Source of the DNA: an uncultured delta proteobacterium
GTDB taxonomy: Bacteria > Myxococcota_A > Polyangia > Polyangiales > Polyangiaceae
Direction: 5' to 3'
Assembly: GCA_903870415.1 (NCBI GenBank)
Contig: CAIQDA010000005.1
Span: 1-34,615 of the forward strand
DNA length: 34,615 bases
Shown here: in pieces, positions 8,097 to 16,058 of the stretch
Numbering within the stretch: position 1 is the first letter of the stretch
How the letters are laid out: each line of letters opens with the position of its first letter
Translations under genes and position numbers: made by a program
The notes under the pieces: model-generated
Told to the model about the DNA's origin: nothing
Databases searched by the model: none
Seen by the model: the letters and a program-made list of their open reading frames with translations, nothing else

Positions 8097-9523
8097 GTTG
8101 GGTCTACGAGGGGGCGTGCTGCGGTGACTTCGGCGACGTAGCCAAGGTCACGGAGGCGGTCGACGCGTTCGAACCAGCCCGGCTCCACGCGTACGAATAT
8201 CTTGAGAACAGCCTGGCGGCCGGTGAGGTTCTCGAGGCGCGCGCGCGCTTCGGATCCGACGCGCGTCAGCATGTCGCCGCCGGCGCCGAGAATGATGGGC
8301 TTGTGAGAATCGCGAGCCACGAGCACGGTCATCTCGATGTAGTCGAGCGTCTCTCGGGCCTCCCACGAGTCGACGATGACGCCGATGCCGTGGGGAATTT
8401 CGTCGCGAATCTTTCGAAGGAGCTGCTCGCGCACGTACTCCGCTGCGAAGAATCGCATCGGCCTGTCGGTGAGCGTTTCGGCATCGAAGATGGGTTCGCT
8501 CTCGGGCAAGAGCTCCGCGAGCACTGCAAAGAGGCGTTCCACGTTGTCTTCGTCGCGCGCCGAAAACGGGACGATATCCACGAACTCACGCACCTCGGAG
8601 AGGGCCTTGAGCATCGGGAGCAGGCGCTCCTTCGGGACGATGGTGTCGACCTTGTTCAGGCCGAGCACGACCTTGGCGTTCGGCTGAAGGCGCTCAAGGA
8701 TGGCGCGATCGTCGGGTCGCACGGCGCTGCCACGCACCGGAGGCTCGGTCACAAAGAGCACCACGTTCGCGCGCTCGACCGCTTCGCCCACGGCGGCGTT
8801 CATGTGCGCACCGAGGCGTGAGCCGGTCTTGTGGAGCCCCGGTGTGTCGAGGACCGCAATCTGGCGGCGTCCGAGCGTTCGAACGCCGAGGATGGCGTCA
8901 CGCGTCGTTTGCGGGCGCGAGCTCACGATGGTCAACTGCTCGCCGAGAATGGCGTTGACGAGCGTGGATTTGCCCACGTTTGGGCGCCCAATGATGGCGA
9001 CGGTTCCTGCCTTGAACGGGCCTTCGGTCACCGGCTCAATGGGGCGGCGGCGCTTCGGCGTGCGCTCGACGTCGGCGGGGCGATCGTGCTCGACCTCGGC
9101 CTCGACGGGCTCCGGCGGCAACGCGCGGGGAGCAGAGACGCGCGGCTTGGCAGGGCTCTTCGCCTCGCTCACGACGGCGGGCTTCGCGTCGGGACGGGCA
9201 GGTCGCGCGGCCTTGGTGTCGGCTGGGGCTCCGCCGCGTGAAGGACCGAACTTTCCCTTCGCCGCAGCGTCGGGCTTGCCCTTCGCATCGTCGCGCTTCG
9301 CCTTCGCCGCGTCAGGGCGTCCTGGTTTCGGAGAACCTTTTGCCGCGTCACGCCCCGGGCCTTTGCGCGGTGCTTTTTCTGGCGCATCGCCCTTCGAGGT
9401 CGCCTTCGCAAACGGGCGAACAGGCTTCGGTGCAGGCGCAGCGGCCTTGCCCTTCGAAGCAGGACGGGGCGCTTTGCGCTGGGATTTCTCGGCGCGGGGG
9501 CCATCTGAACGGGACGTCGACAT
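8093..9523 (-). CDS. era: GTPase Era with long basic N-terminal extension
   Basis: Binds the 3' end of 16S rRNA and is needed for 30S maturation. The G domain begins near residue 173 with IIGRPNVGKSTLVN, then RPQTTRD, DTPGLHKTG and NKVD. The C-terminal KH domain includes ILGAGGDMLTRVGSEAR and a VEPGWFER end. The chosen ATG at 9523 (MSTSRSDGPRAEK) gives 476 residues, against about 300 for ordinary Era. Residues 1-170 are low complexity, rich in Lys, Ala, Pro and Arg. A further in-frame ATG at 9658 would lengthen it to 521 residues but looks non-coding. The extension has the same third-base GC bias as the rest, so it is probably translated. The stop overlaps der by four bases. Confidence 0.93.
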   Translation of the reverse strand: MSTSRSDGPRAEKSQRKAPRPASKGKAAAPAPKPVRPFAKATSKGDAPEKAPRKGPGRDAAKGSPKPGRPDAAKAKRDDAKGKPDAAAKGKFGPSRGGAPADTKAARPARPDAKPAVVSEAKSPAKPRVSAPRALPPEPVEAEVEHDRPADVERTPKRRRPIEPVTEGPFKAGTVAIIGRPNVGKSTLVNAILGEQLTIVSSRPQTTRDAILGVRTLGRRQIAVLDTPGLHKTGSRLGAHMNAAVGEAVERANVVLFVTEPPVRGSAVRPDDRAILERLQPNAKVVLGLNKVDTIVPKERLLPMLKALSEVREFVDIVPFSARDEDNVERLFAVLAELLPESEPIFDAETLTDRPMRFFAAEYVREQLLRKIRDEIPHGIGVIVDSWEARETLDYIEMTVLVARDSHKPIILGAGGDMLTRVGSEARARLENLTGRQAVLKIFVRVEPGWFERVDRLRDLGYVAEVTAARPLVDPT

Positions 9524-9636
9524 CGGAGCTCTCAAGGGATCGACGGCCGCTAGCCCACCGGCAGGCGATTGGCGATGGAAACGAGCGGAATGACGCTTCT
9601 CATCGCAAGGGGCTCTGTTCGTTCGACCTCGTGCCC

Positions 9637-12525
9637 ATGGCGTCCTTCGGTCCTTCAAACCGTACGAAAGCCGCGCTATGGCCGCGCGCGATGGCCGAAT
9701 TGACGTCTTCCGAGCCCCCGTCGCCCGTGCCCGTGGAGACTTCAGCCGCCGCTGCCGTCGACACGAACGATGCCGCGTCGTCCGATCGCACGAGCCTAGT
9801 TCTTGCGCATCCGATGTTCACGCGGCCCTGGATTCTTTCAGTCATTTTCGCGGTGGTGGCGTGTGCGCTCGTGCCGCTCCTGTCGCGAGCGGGCCTGTGG
9901 GATCCGTACGAGCTCAACGTCGCCGAGCTTGCGCGTCGCCTTGCGGTGAACGTGTTTCACGCCGACGCGCTTGCCATCGCGGACGCCGACGCGTCGATGC
10001 CCCACCTCGACGACCTTGGGCGCGGAGAGCTTCCGTTTCTCCTTTCCGCCATGGGCTTCGCGGCGTTTGGGCTCCATGAGTGGGCAGGGCGTTTGCCCTT
10101 TGCGCTTCTCGCCATCGTGGCGGCCCTCGTCGTGCACGCGGTTGCACGTCGTGCGGCCGATGCGCGCGCCGCGGTATTTTCCGTTGCTTGCCTCGTCACG
10201 ATGCCGCTCTTCGCGGTGCAGGCGCATGCGCTCATCGGTGACCTCGTGTCGATCGTCGCCATCACGGGCGCGACCCTCGGTCTTGGAACCGCAGCCTTTG
10301 GTCTTGCGCACGACTCGGGTCCTCCGCGCACGATGGGTGAGCGACTCGTGGCGCTCGGGCTCGGGCTTGCGTCCCTCGCGGCGGCCGTGTTGTGCCGCGG
10401 AGTTCTCTTCGGCGCGGTCATTCCCTTGGCCACAGTGGGTGCCACAGGCCTTGTCGCGGCGCTTGAAGGTGCCGTGGTCCTCGACGCATTTGGAACTGCG
10501 ATTTCCCTCATCGCGGGCGTCGCGGCTCTGGGCCTTGCGGGGCGCGTGGTCTTCGCTTTCGGCGCCACGCCAGCGGGCACGTTCAGCTACTGGCTCGGGG
10601 CTCTGCCCCACGCGGTGAAGCCCATGCCGACCTTCGATGTCGTTGCGGGAGACCTCGGTCATTCGATCGTTCCGTGGGCCGGTCTCGCTCCCTTCGCGCT
10701 TGGGCGTTTGACGACCTCCGAGGCCACGACGGAGAAGCTCACGCGCACCCTCGTGGTGGTCGGGCTCGGTGTTGCGTACTTCGTGCACGCGCTTGCGCTT
10801 CCGGTGCTCGAGGCCGTGCCGTTCGTTCACGTTCCGCTCGTCGCTCTCGCGGTGGGTTTCGCGCTTCGCGACATGGAAAAAGGCGCGCGTCCGAACCTCA
10901 TCGTCGCAATCGCCGCGCTGCTTCTTGTGCTCGTCATGCAGCACGACTTTCGCGAGCAGCCCGAGAAACTTTTCTTGGCCTTCGGCGTGCGCAACGGTGC
11001 GGTGCCCGAAGCGTTCAAGGCGTTGTCGGGGGACCTCACGCGGCTCGTGCTGGTCCCCGCGGGGCTGCTGTGGGTGGCGCTCTTTTCGCCGCGCGCAGAA
11101 GGCGTGCCATTTGATGCCGCGCGGTACGTGCAGATTGCACGTGAGTTCCTCGCGTGTTGGGAGTGGGGAGTTGCGAAAGGGCTCGCGAGCCTTTCGGCGA
11201 TGATGGGCGCGCTCGCGGTCGCCGTGCGCATTGGCGTGGCGCAAAAGGCTGCGTGGGCGCTGGGAATTCCCATGTTGGCGCGTCAGACCCTCGTGAACCT
11301 GTGGTGGGCTATCCCGCTCGTTTTCGCGGCGGCACTCTTTGGCGCGTTGCTCATGGCCGACGTCGTGTCGTGGGCGTTCGACGAAGCGAAGCCCCTCGCG
11401 TTCTCCTCGCTCACGCGAGGCCTCGCTCCGATCGAATCGCTCGTGTCGCGGCTGACGAAGCCCGGCCCAGTTGCCGAGCGCGCGGTCATCGGTGCGTTCT
11501 TGCTTCCTGCGCTGCTTCTCGCGGCACCGGCGCTTGTGGCCCTCATGCTTCATCACTCGGGCAAAGGCTGGGGAACGAGCATTGGCGTCGCTGTCCCCAC
11601 GTGCCTTGCGCCACTCGTTTTGCTGGGCCTCGTTGGCGACCTGCTGCAAGGAAGTCGCGTTGCGGGCGTCGTGGCCAGTGCGGCGCTCGCGGGCTTCGCG
11701 ATGAACGCGGTCGTGTATCCGAAGCTTGCCGATCAGCTTTCGCCCAAAGGCGTCTTCGAGCGTTTTGCGAAGGCGAAGAAGGCGAGCGACGAGGTTGCTC
11801 TGCTTGCGGTTGGCACCCGCGCGGCGTCTTATTACGCGGGCGGCGACGTCTCGAACCTGAGCACCGTCGACGAGGCTGCGCGCTGGCTTGCGGCACCCCA
11901 AAGCCATCGACGCTTCCTCGTGTTCAAGGGTTCCGAATTGGCGCGTCTCAACTCCTTGTGGCGCGAGCGCACGAACCCGCCGCGCAACGTGCCGATCCTC
12001 GACGATCGTTCGAGCGAGGTGTTGCTGGCCACAAGCGCGCTCACGGGAAGCGAACTCAGCTCGAACCCCCTCGACGAGGTTCTGCCCAATGCCACTCCGA
12101 CTCCGCAACGCGAGGTTCGTGCGGACCTTGACGGGCGCATCGAGGTCCTCGGCCTCGACATCGTCGACCTCGCGGGCAAGCCGCTCGAGAGCGTGAGCCC
12201 GGGCCGCAAATTCCGTATGCGGACGATCATGAAGGTTCTCGCTCCGGTGGGCGCGGACTACGACTTCTTCATCCACATGGACGGCGCAAACCGTCGTCGT
12301 CACAACGGCGATCACAAGATCGCCAAGGGCCACTTTCCGACGAGCCTTTGGCGCGTGGGCGACGTGGTGGTGGACGACTTCGAGACCACCCTCGAGCCGA
12401 ACTTTGGCCCCGGTCAATACACCATCTATTTCGGCTTGTACCTCGGTGAGCAGCGTCTCAAGGTTCGCTCGGGTCCGGTGGACGCCGACAACCGCATCAA
12501 CGGCGGCGTGCTTCGCGTTCAATAA
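9637..12525 (+). CDS. Large GT39/ArnT-like membrane protein with C-terminal beta domain
   Basis: Inner-membrane protein of about 962 residues. A Ser/Thr/Pro-rich start is followed by a first membrane helix (about 65-85) and then LWDPYELNVAELARRL (87-102). This acidic loop just after the first helix is characteristic of PMT/ArnT (GT39) lipid-linked sugar transferases. Many hydrophobic helices follow to about residue 740. A soluble tail of about 136 residues (827-962) with alternating beta-type segments ends it. The start is uncertain: ATG 9637 is chosen as the first plausible one clear of era's leader, and ATG 9691 also fits. No ribosome site decides between them. A PilZ gene begins 26 bases after its stop. 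Function as a sugar or lipid modifier of the envelope is inferred from the loop and topology only. Confidence 0.75.
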   Translation: MASFGPSNRTKAALWPRAMAELTSSEPPSPVPVETSAAAAVDTNDAASSDRTSLVLAHPMFTRPWILSVIFAVVACALVPLLSRAGLWDPYELNVAELARRLAVNVFHADALAIADADASMPHLDDLGRGELPFLLSAMGFAAFGLHEWAGRLPFALLAIVAALVVHAVARRAADARAAVFSVACLVTMPLFAVQAHALIGDLVSIVAITGATLGLGTAAFGLAHDSGPPRTMGERLVALGLGLASLAAAVLCRGVLFGAVIPLATVGATGLVAALEGAVVLDAFGTAISLIAGVAALGLAGRVVFAFGATPAGTFSYWLGALPHAVKPMPTFDVVAGDLGHSIVPWAGLAPFALGRLTTSEATTEKLTRTLVVVGLGVAYFVHALALPVLEAVPFVHVPLVALAVGFALRDMEKGARPNLIVAIAALLLVLVMQHDFREQPEKLFLAFGVRNGAVPEAFKALSGDLTRLVLVPAGLLWVALFSPRAEGVPFDAARYVQIAREFLACWEWGVAKGLASLSAMMGALAVAVRIGVAQKAAWALGIPMLARQTLVNLWWAIPLVFAAALFGALLMADVVSWAFDEAKPLAFSSLTRGLAPIESLVSRLTKPGPVAERAVIGAFLLPALLLAAPALVALMLHHSGKGWGTSIGVAVPTCLAPLVLLGLVGDLLQGSRVAGVVASAALAGFAMNAVVYPKLADQLSPKGVFERFAKAKKASDEVALLAVGTRAASYYAGGDVSNLSTVDEAARWLAAPQSHRRFLVFKGSELARLNSLWRERTNPPRNVPILDDRSSEVLLATSALTGSELSSNPLDEVLPNATPTPQREVRADLDGRIEVLGLDIVDLAGKPLESVSPGRKFRMRTIMKVLAPVGADYDFFIHMDGANRRRHNGDHKIAKGHFPTSLWRVGDVVVDDFETTLEPNFGPGQYTIYFGLYLGEQRLKVRSGPVDADNRINGGVLRVQ

Positions 12526-12551
12526 ACCCTTCGCTCGATTGCTCTGTGCCC

Positions 12552-12917
12552 ATGCCTCCGTCGAACCGCCGAATCAGCCGTCGCCGCAACGTTCGTCACC
12601 CGGTGAGCTGGGTCGTGGACATGAAGGCAGGCGAGCATTTTCTCTATGCATCCATCGCGAACGTGAGCGAGCTCGGGCTCTTCGTGGCGATGCAGGCACC
12701 GCTGCCGGAAGGCTCCGAACTCGAGCTTCGGTTTCAGCCACCGGGCCACGAGTCCTTTGACGTGCGCGGAGTGGTTCGCTGGGTGAACACCGTGTCGTCA
12801 GGATGCCCAAACCCCGGCGTTGGCGTGGCGCTCACGGGCGTCGACGAAGCGACGAAAGAGCGGCTCAAAGAGTTGATTCGCGCGATCGCTTACGTGGACG
12901 GGGACGACCTCGCATGA
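12552..12917 (+). CDS. PilZ domain protein (c-di-GMP receptor type)
   Basis: A 121-residue single-domain protein with both c-di-GMP motifs: the Arg-rich RRNVR (residues 11-15) and N-V-S-E-L-G (37-42), which fits [D/N]xSxxG. The later part (GSELELRF, VRGVVRWVN, GVGVALTGVDEATKERLKELI) resembles the Myxococcus paralogous PilZ group (TIGR02266 type). A GTG at 12546 is an alternative start two codons upstream. It follows the GT39-like gene by 26 bases, and its TGA overlaps the next ATG by four bases. It may therefore tie c-di-GMP to the activity of the membrane protein upstream. That link is inferred from gene order. Confidence 0.88.
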   Translation: MPPSNRRISRRRNVRHPVSWVVDMKAGEHFLYASIANVSELGLFVAMQAPLPEGSELELRFQPPGHESFDVRGVVRWVNTVSSGCPNPGVGVALTGVDEATKERLKELIRAIAYVDGDDLA

Positions 12918-13384
12918 GTGCCTTCGTGCCTGCACGCATCGACGTGCGCCTCACCGACGACGCGCAAGACAACGGGCTGGCGAACATGCTCGCGGAGCTT
13001 TTGCGACAGAATCTGGAAGCGCGGCCCGTGGCTCGGGCCCGATGTGCCGCGATGAAGGGGCGCATCGTGCTCCACGCCCGCGACGCCGAGGTCACGATGA
13101 CGCTCGATTTTCGAGGCGACGCGGTGATCATTCACGACGGCGCTATCGAGGGCGCCGACGCGACCATCGAGGCCGATGCAGATGCCATCGTGACGATGTC
13201 GCGCTTGCCCATTCGCACGCGTTTCGAGCTGCCCATCTTCAACCCCGCAAGCGACCGCGATCGCGATGCCCTGGGCGCGTGGCGCACGGTTCTCGCGGAG
13301 GGCCAGGTGCATACGGTGGTTCACCGCGCGCGTGCCGTGGCGCTCCTCATGCGTTTCACGAGCATCCTCTCCGTGGGCACGTGA
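12914..13384 (+). CDS. Small SCP2-like protein
   Basis: A 156-residue soluble protein without signal peptide or membrane helix. The middle (MKGRIVLHARDAEVTMTLDFRGDAVIIHDG, then ADATIEADADAIVTMSRLP) has the alternating beta pattern and the 'DATIEADADAI' stretch seen in SCP2 sterol/lipid-carrier domains. This assignment is by pattern only. The ATG at 12914 overlaps the PilZ stop (ATGA), so it is translated with the PilZ gene. With a membrane glycosyltransferase-like protein upstream, a lipid-binding role would make sense but is unproven. Confidence 0.6.
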   Translation: MSAFVPARIDVRLTDDAQDNGLANMLAELLRQNLEARPVARARCAAMKGRIVLHARDAEVTMTLDFRGDAVIIHDGAIEGADATIEADADAIVTMSRLPIRTRFELPIFNPASDRDRDALGAWRTVLAEGQVHTVVHRARAVALLMRFTSILSVGT

Positions 13385-13423
13385 CGTGGTGGAGAAGAAT
13401 GTGGACGTCGCCGTCGCTTCGCT

Positions 13424-13452
13424 TTGACAACTCGACGAGGCTCGGCTACCCG
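13424..13452 (+). promoter_or_regulatory. Sigma70-type promoter for rpsP
   Basis: A perfect -35 TTGACA at 13424-13429, a 17-base spacer and TACCCG at 13447-13452 as a GC-rich -10 (first two bases conserved). It sits 50 bases before the rpsP ATG in an otherwise empty 117-base gap. It is the only exact TTGACA I found at proper spacing ahead of a gene here. Confidence 0.6.
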
Positions 13453-13501
13453 TGCCCGTCCGCCGTGGCGTCCGTTCGCCACGCCTGCACCGAAGCTGCA
13501 C

Positions 13502-13759
13502 ATGGCCGTTCACATTCGTCTCGCCCGCTACGGTTCCAAGAAGAACCCGTTCTACCGTGTCGTCGTCACCGATCAGCGCTCGCCGCGTGACGGCCGATTC
13601 CTCGAGATCATCGGGACCTTCGATCCGTCGAAGAACCCCGGCAAGCTTGAGCTCAAGTCCGACCGTCTGGCGTACTGGTCGAGCGTCGGCGCGCTTGCGA
13701 CGGACACCGTCGCGGGACTCCTTCGCCGCCACGCCCGCGAGGCGGGCGCGAGCGCCTGA
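13502..13759 (+). CDS. rpsP: 30S ribosomal protein bS16
   Basis: An 85-residue small-subunit assembly protein with the family start [22 protein letters not shown], then [17 protein letters not shown] and [21 protein letters not shown]. The ATG at 13502 is fixed by the conserved MAVxIRLxR beginning. An in-frame upstream start at 13424 would read through the promoter and is rejected. The gene heads the rpsP-khpA-rimM-trmD ribosome/tRNA cluster. ffh, often found just upstream, is absent; the SCP2-like gene sits there instead. Confidence 0.97.
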   Translation: MAVHIRLARYGSKKNPFYRVVVTDQRSPRDGRFLEIIGTFDPSKNPGKLELKSDRLAYWSSVGALATDTVAGLLRRHAREAGASA

Positions 13760-13767
13760 GGTCTTTG

Positions 13768-14004
13768 ATGGAGCTCAAGCCGCTCCTCGAGGCGATTGTC
13801 CGCGAACTCGTCGACAAACCCGACGAGGTCCGCATCTCTGAACACGCCCGCGACACCGCGACCGTGCTGGAGTTGCGCGTGGCCCGAAGCGATATCGGCA
13901 AAGTGATCGGCAAAGATGGCCGTACCGCTCAGTCGATTCGCACGGTCCTCACCGCTGCGGGCGCGCAAGACCGCCGCAAGGTGCACCTCGACATCGTCGA
14001 CTGA
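13768..14004 (+). CDS. khpA: KH-domain RNA-binding protein KhpA
   Basis: A 78-residue single KH-domain protein (YlqC/KhpA family). The RNA-binding GxxG loop lies in SDIGKVIGKDGRTAQSIRTVL (GKDG near residue 50). Relatives bind many RNAs and, in Gram-positives, pair with KhpB. Its place between rpsP and rimM is highly conserved across bacteria. The ATG at 13768 is eight bases after the rpsP stop. A TTG one codon upstream is the only alternative. A hairpin terminator follows it. Confidence 0.94.
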   Translation: MELKPLLEAIVRELVDKPDEVRISEHARDTATVLELRVARSDIGKVIGKDGRTAQSIRTVLTAAGAQDRRKVHLDIVD

Positions 14005-14060
14005 TTCACGACACAACGCCACGTACGTTGCTCTCGAAGCAACGCCCAACGTGTGGTCTC

Positions 14061-14094
14061 AAAGGCTCGGGCTTCACGCCTGAGCCTTTTCGTT
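14061..14094 (+). terminator. Terminator or attenuator between khpA and rimM
   Basis: A 12-bp stem (AAAGGCTCGGGC / GCCTGAGCCTTT, one G-T pair) with loop TTCAC is followed by TTTTCG. It lies 57 bases after khpA and ends 11-15 bases before the rimM ATG. As a terminator it would split this normally continuous operon. Read-through would make it an attenuator that reduces rimM-trmD relative to rpsP-khpA. It could also hide the rimM ribosome site. Confidence 0.8.
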
Positions 14095-14104
14095 TGTAGC
14101 TACC

Positions 14105-14647
14105 ATGACCGATCGACGCATCCTCCTCGGAGTTCTCCTCAAGCCCCATGGCCTTCGCGGCGCGGTGCGCGTGCATCTGCACGACCCGCGGAGCCAAACG
14201 CTTCGGCCCGGGCTCACGTGCGACCTTGAGCGTGACGGAGCCGTCGTCCGGTCGATCACCGTGAAAGAGCTTCGCGGAGCCGGCGGCACCTCATCGGTGC
14301 AGTTTGCAGGTATTGATACGCTGGAGAAAGCCGAAGCGCTCCGCGGTCTCACCCTCGTCGTCAAGCGCAGCGATCTTCCTTCAATCGAGGAAGACGAGTT
14401 CTACGTGGAAGACATCCTCGGTGCCGAGGTCTTCGAGCGCGGAGCCGACGCGGGCCTCGTCCTCAAGGGCAAGGTCACCGCCTTCGAGCGCTACCCGTCG
14501 ACGGACGTCATCACCGTCACCATCGGCGAAGGCGAAGCGGCCACCAAGGTCGACGTTCCCCTCATGGAGCGCTTCATCGAAGTCGTCGACGCGGAGGTTC
14601 CTCGCGTGATCCTCAACGCGGGGGCCATCGACGAGGTCACGCCGTGA
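14105..14647 (+). CDS. rimM: 16S rRNA processing protein RimM
   Basis: Late 30S assembly factor that binds uS19 and helps mature the 16S head. The 180-residue protein has the N-terminal RimM barrel (LLGVLLKPHGLRGAVRVHLHDP, about residues 7-28) and a C-terminal PRC-barrel domain (EDEFYVEDILGAEVFE through VPLMERFIEVVDAEVPRVIL). The TGA overlaps the GTG start of trmD by four bases (GTGA), so the two are coupled. A hairpin sits just upstream. Confidence 0.96.
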   Translation: MTDRRILLGVLLKPHGLRGAVRVHLHDPRSQTLRPGLTCDLERDGAVVRSITVKELRGAGGTSSVQFAGIDTLEKAEALRGLTLVVKRSDLPSIEEDEFYVEDILGAEVFERGADAGLVLKGKVTAFERYPSTDVITVTIGEGEAATKVDVPLMERFIEVVDAEVPRVILNAGAIDEVTP

Positions 14648-15492
14648 CAGGCGCGCAGCGTATCGCCGTCGTTACGCTTTTTCCTGAGATTTTCCAGGGT
14701 TTCCTTCAGGCTTCGCTCGTAGGGCAGGCCGTGCGAGAAGGCCTCATTGCCTTCGAGTTCGAGAGCCCGCGCGAGCATGGCCTTGGGCGTCACCGCAGCG
14801 TGGACGACACCCCATACGGTGGCGGAAGCGGCATGGTGTTGCGCGTGGACGTGCTCGTGGCGACGCTCGAGGCCCTCGACGCCAAGCTCGGCATGAGGCC
14901 GCGGCGCATCTTGCTCACCCCCGGCGGCAAGCCGTTCCGCCAAGAGGACGCGCGCCGTTTGGCCGAAGAGTCCGCGATCGTTTTCGTATGCGGTCGCTAT
15001 GAAGGCTTCGACGCGCGCATCGAGGCCTACGTCGACGAAGAGCTTTCTCTCGGCGATTTCGTGATCTGCGGAGGCGAGGTCGCGGCGATGGCCATGACGG
15101 AAGCCATTGTGCGACTGCGCCCCGGGGTCCTCGGAAACGCGCAGTCCGTCGTCGAAGAGTCTCACGGGAGCGCGCTCCTCGAGTACCCGCACTTCACGAG
15201 GCCCGCGGAGTTTCGTGGGGCCGGGGTGCCGGCGGTCCTTGCAGGCGGCAACCACGAACACATCGCCGCGTGGCGCAAAGCCGAGGCCGAGAAGCGCACC
15301 GCGGAACGTCGACCCGACTTGTACGCACCCTACGGCGCGGCAAAAGCAATCGAGGACACGCGTTTGGCCACAGAAAAAGCAGCCAAGCGCGCTCGACGAA
15401 AACGCACGATGGCCCACCTCGACCACCCGGCGGGCGACGCTCACGGCGCTCACCGTGCTGACCCCCGCGACCCGCCCGAAGGAGAGTCCTGA
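14644..15492 (+). CDS. trmD: tRNA (guanine37-N1)-methyltransferase TrmD
   Basis: SPOUT enzyme that methylates G37 of tRNAs reading CNN codons, preventing +1 frameshifts. The trefoil-knot SAM site is clear: DDTPYGGGSGMVLR (54-67), FVCGRYEGFDARIEAYVDEE (114-133) and LSLGDFVICGGEVAAM (135-149), followed by RPGVLG. It starts with GTG at 14644 inside the rimM stop. It has 282 residues because of a basic, His/Pro-rich tail after about residue 230, longer than the E. coli enzyme (about 255). Its TGA shares one base with the next ATG (TGATG). Confidence 0.97.
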   Translation: MTGAQRIAVVTLFPEIFQGFLQASLVGQAVREGLIAFEFESPREHGLGRHRSVDDTPYGGGSGMVLRVDVLVATLEALDAKLGMRPRRILLTPGGKPFRQEDARRLAEESAIVFVCGRYEGFDARIEAYVDEELSLGDFVICGGEVAAMAMTEAIVRLRPGVLGNAQSVVEESHGSALLEYPHFTRPAEFRGAGVPAVLAGGNHEHIAAWRKAEAEKRTAERRPDLYAPYGAAKAIEDTRLATEKAAKRARRKRTMAHLDHPAGDAHGAHRADPRDPPEGES

Positions 15493-16052
15493 TGCGTACG
15501 CTGCACGTGGCACTCGTCCACTACCCAATCCTCGATGCGCAAGGTGCCATTGTTACCACGGCGATCACGAACCTCGACATCCACGACATCGCGCGGAGCT
15601 CGCTAAGCTTCGGCTGCGCGTCGTATTCCCTCGTGCATCCCGTGGCTGCACAGCGTGAACTCGTCGAGCGCATTCAAGGGCACTGGCGCGACGGTGCGAG
15701 CGGCAAGCGTATTCCGGACCGCAAAACGGCTCTTGAAATCGTGCGAACCGTGCCAACGCTCGACGATTTGCACGCAAGTCTCGGTGGCCGCGAGGGCATC
15801 GAGCTGTGGGCCACGAGCGCGCGTCGTGAAGGGCTCGCCATCACGACGTACGCGGAAGGACGCGCGCTCATCGAGGGCGAAGGGAAACCCGTCTGCCTCC
15901 TTTTCGGCACCGGGTGGGGCATGCCGCGATCGATCCTCGACGGTTGCGATCGCCTTCTCGAACCCATTGGCAGCGCGGCGAGCACCTACAATCACTTGAG
16001 CGTTCGCGCGGCGGCGGCCATCACGTTCGACCGGTTGCGCGGCGATCGGTAG
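15492..16052 (+). CDS. SPOUT RNA methyltransferase (Methyltrn_RNA_4 type)
   Basis: A 186-residue protein beginning MRTLHVALVHYPILDAQGAIVTTAITNLDIHDIARSS. This is the signature of a SPOUT-superfamily SAM-dependent RNA methyltransferase (Pfam Methyltrn_RNA_4) that in many deltaproteobacteria-type genomes follows trmD. The knot region is LLFGTGWGMPRSILDGCDRLLEPI near residues 136-160. The specific RNA target is not known to me. GGAGAG at 15481-15486 gives a good ribosome site, and the start overlaps the trmD stop by one base. rplS, which often closes this operon, is missing; the next gene is on the other strand six bases later. Confidence 0.85.
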   Translation: MRTLHVALVHYPILDAQGAIVTTAITNLDIHDIARSSLSFGCASYSLVHPVAAQRELVERIQGHWRDGASGKRIPDRKTALEIVRTVPTLDDLHASLGGREGIELWATSARREGLAITTYAEGRALIEGEGKPVCLLFGTGWGMPRSILDGCDRLLEPIGSAASTYNHLSVRAAAAITFDRLRGDR

Positions 16053-16058
16053 CGGGCC

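Noticed and set aside
11126-11142. Perfect 17-bp palindrome ACGTGCA-GAT-TGCACGT
   Set aside because: It lies in frame inside the GT39-like gene (codons for Tyr-Val-Gln-Ile-Ala-Arg). The spacer differs from GAR, so it is more likely codon-driven, although its symmetry is striking.
9838-12522. Very long minus-strand open frame opposite the GT39-like gene
   Set aside because: Its product is Arg/His/Glu-rich low complexity, the typical shadow of a high-GC gene. The plus strand has hydrophobic helices and family motifs.
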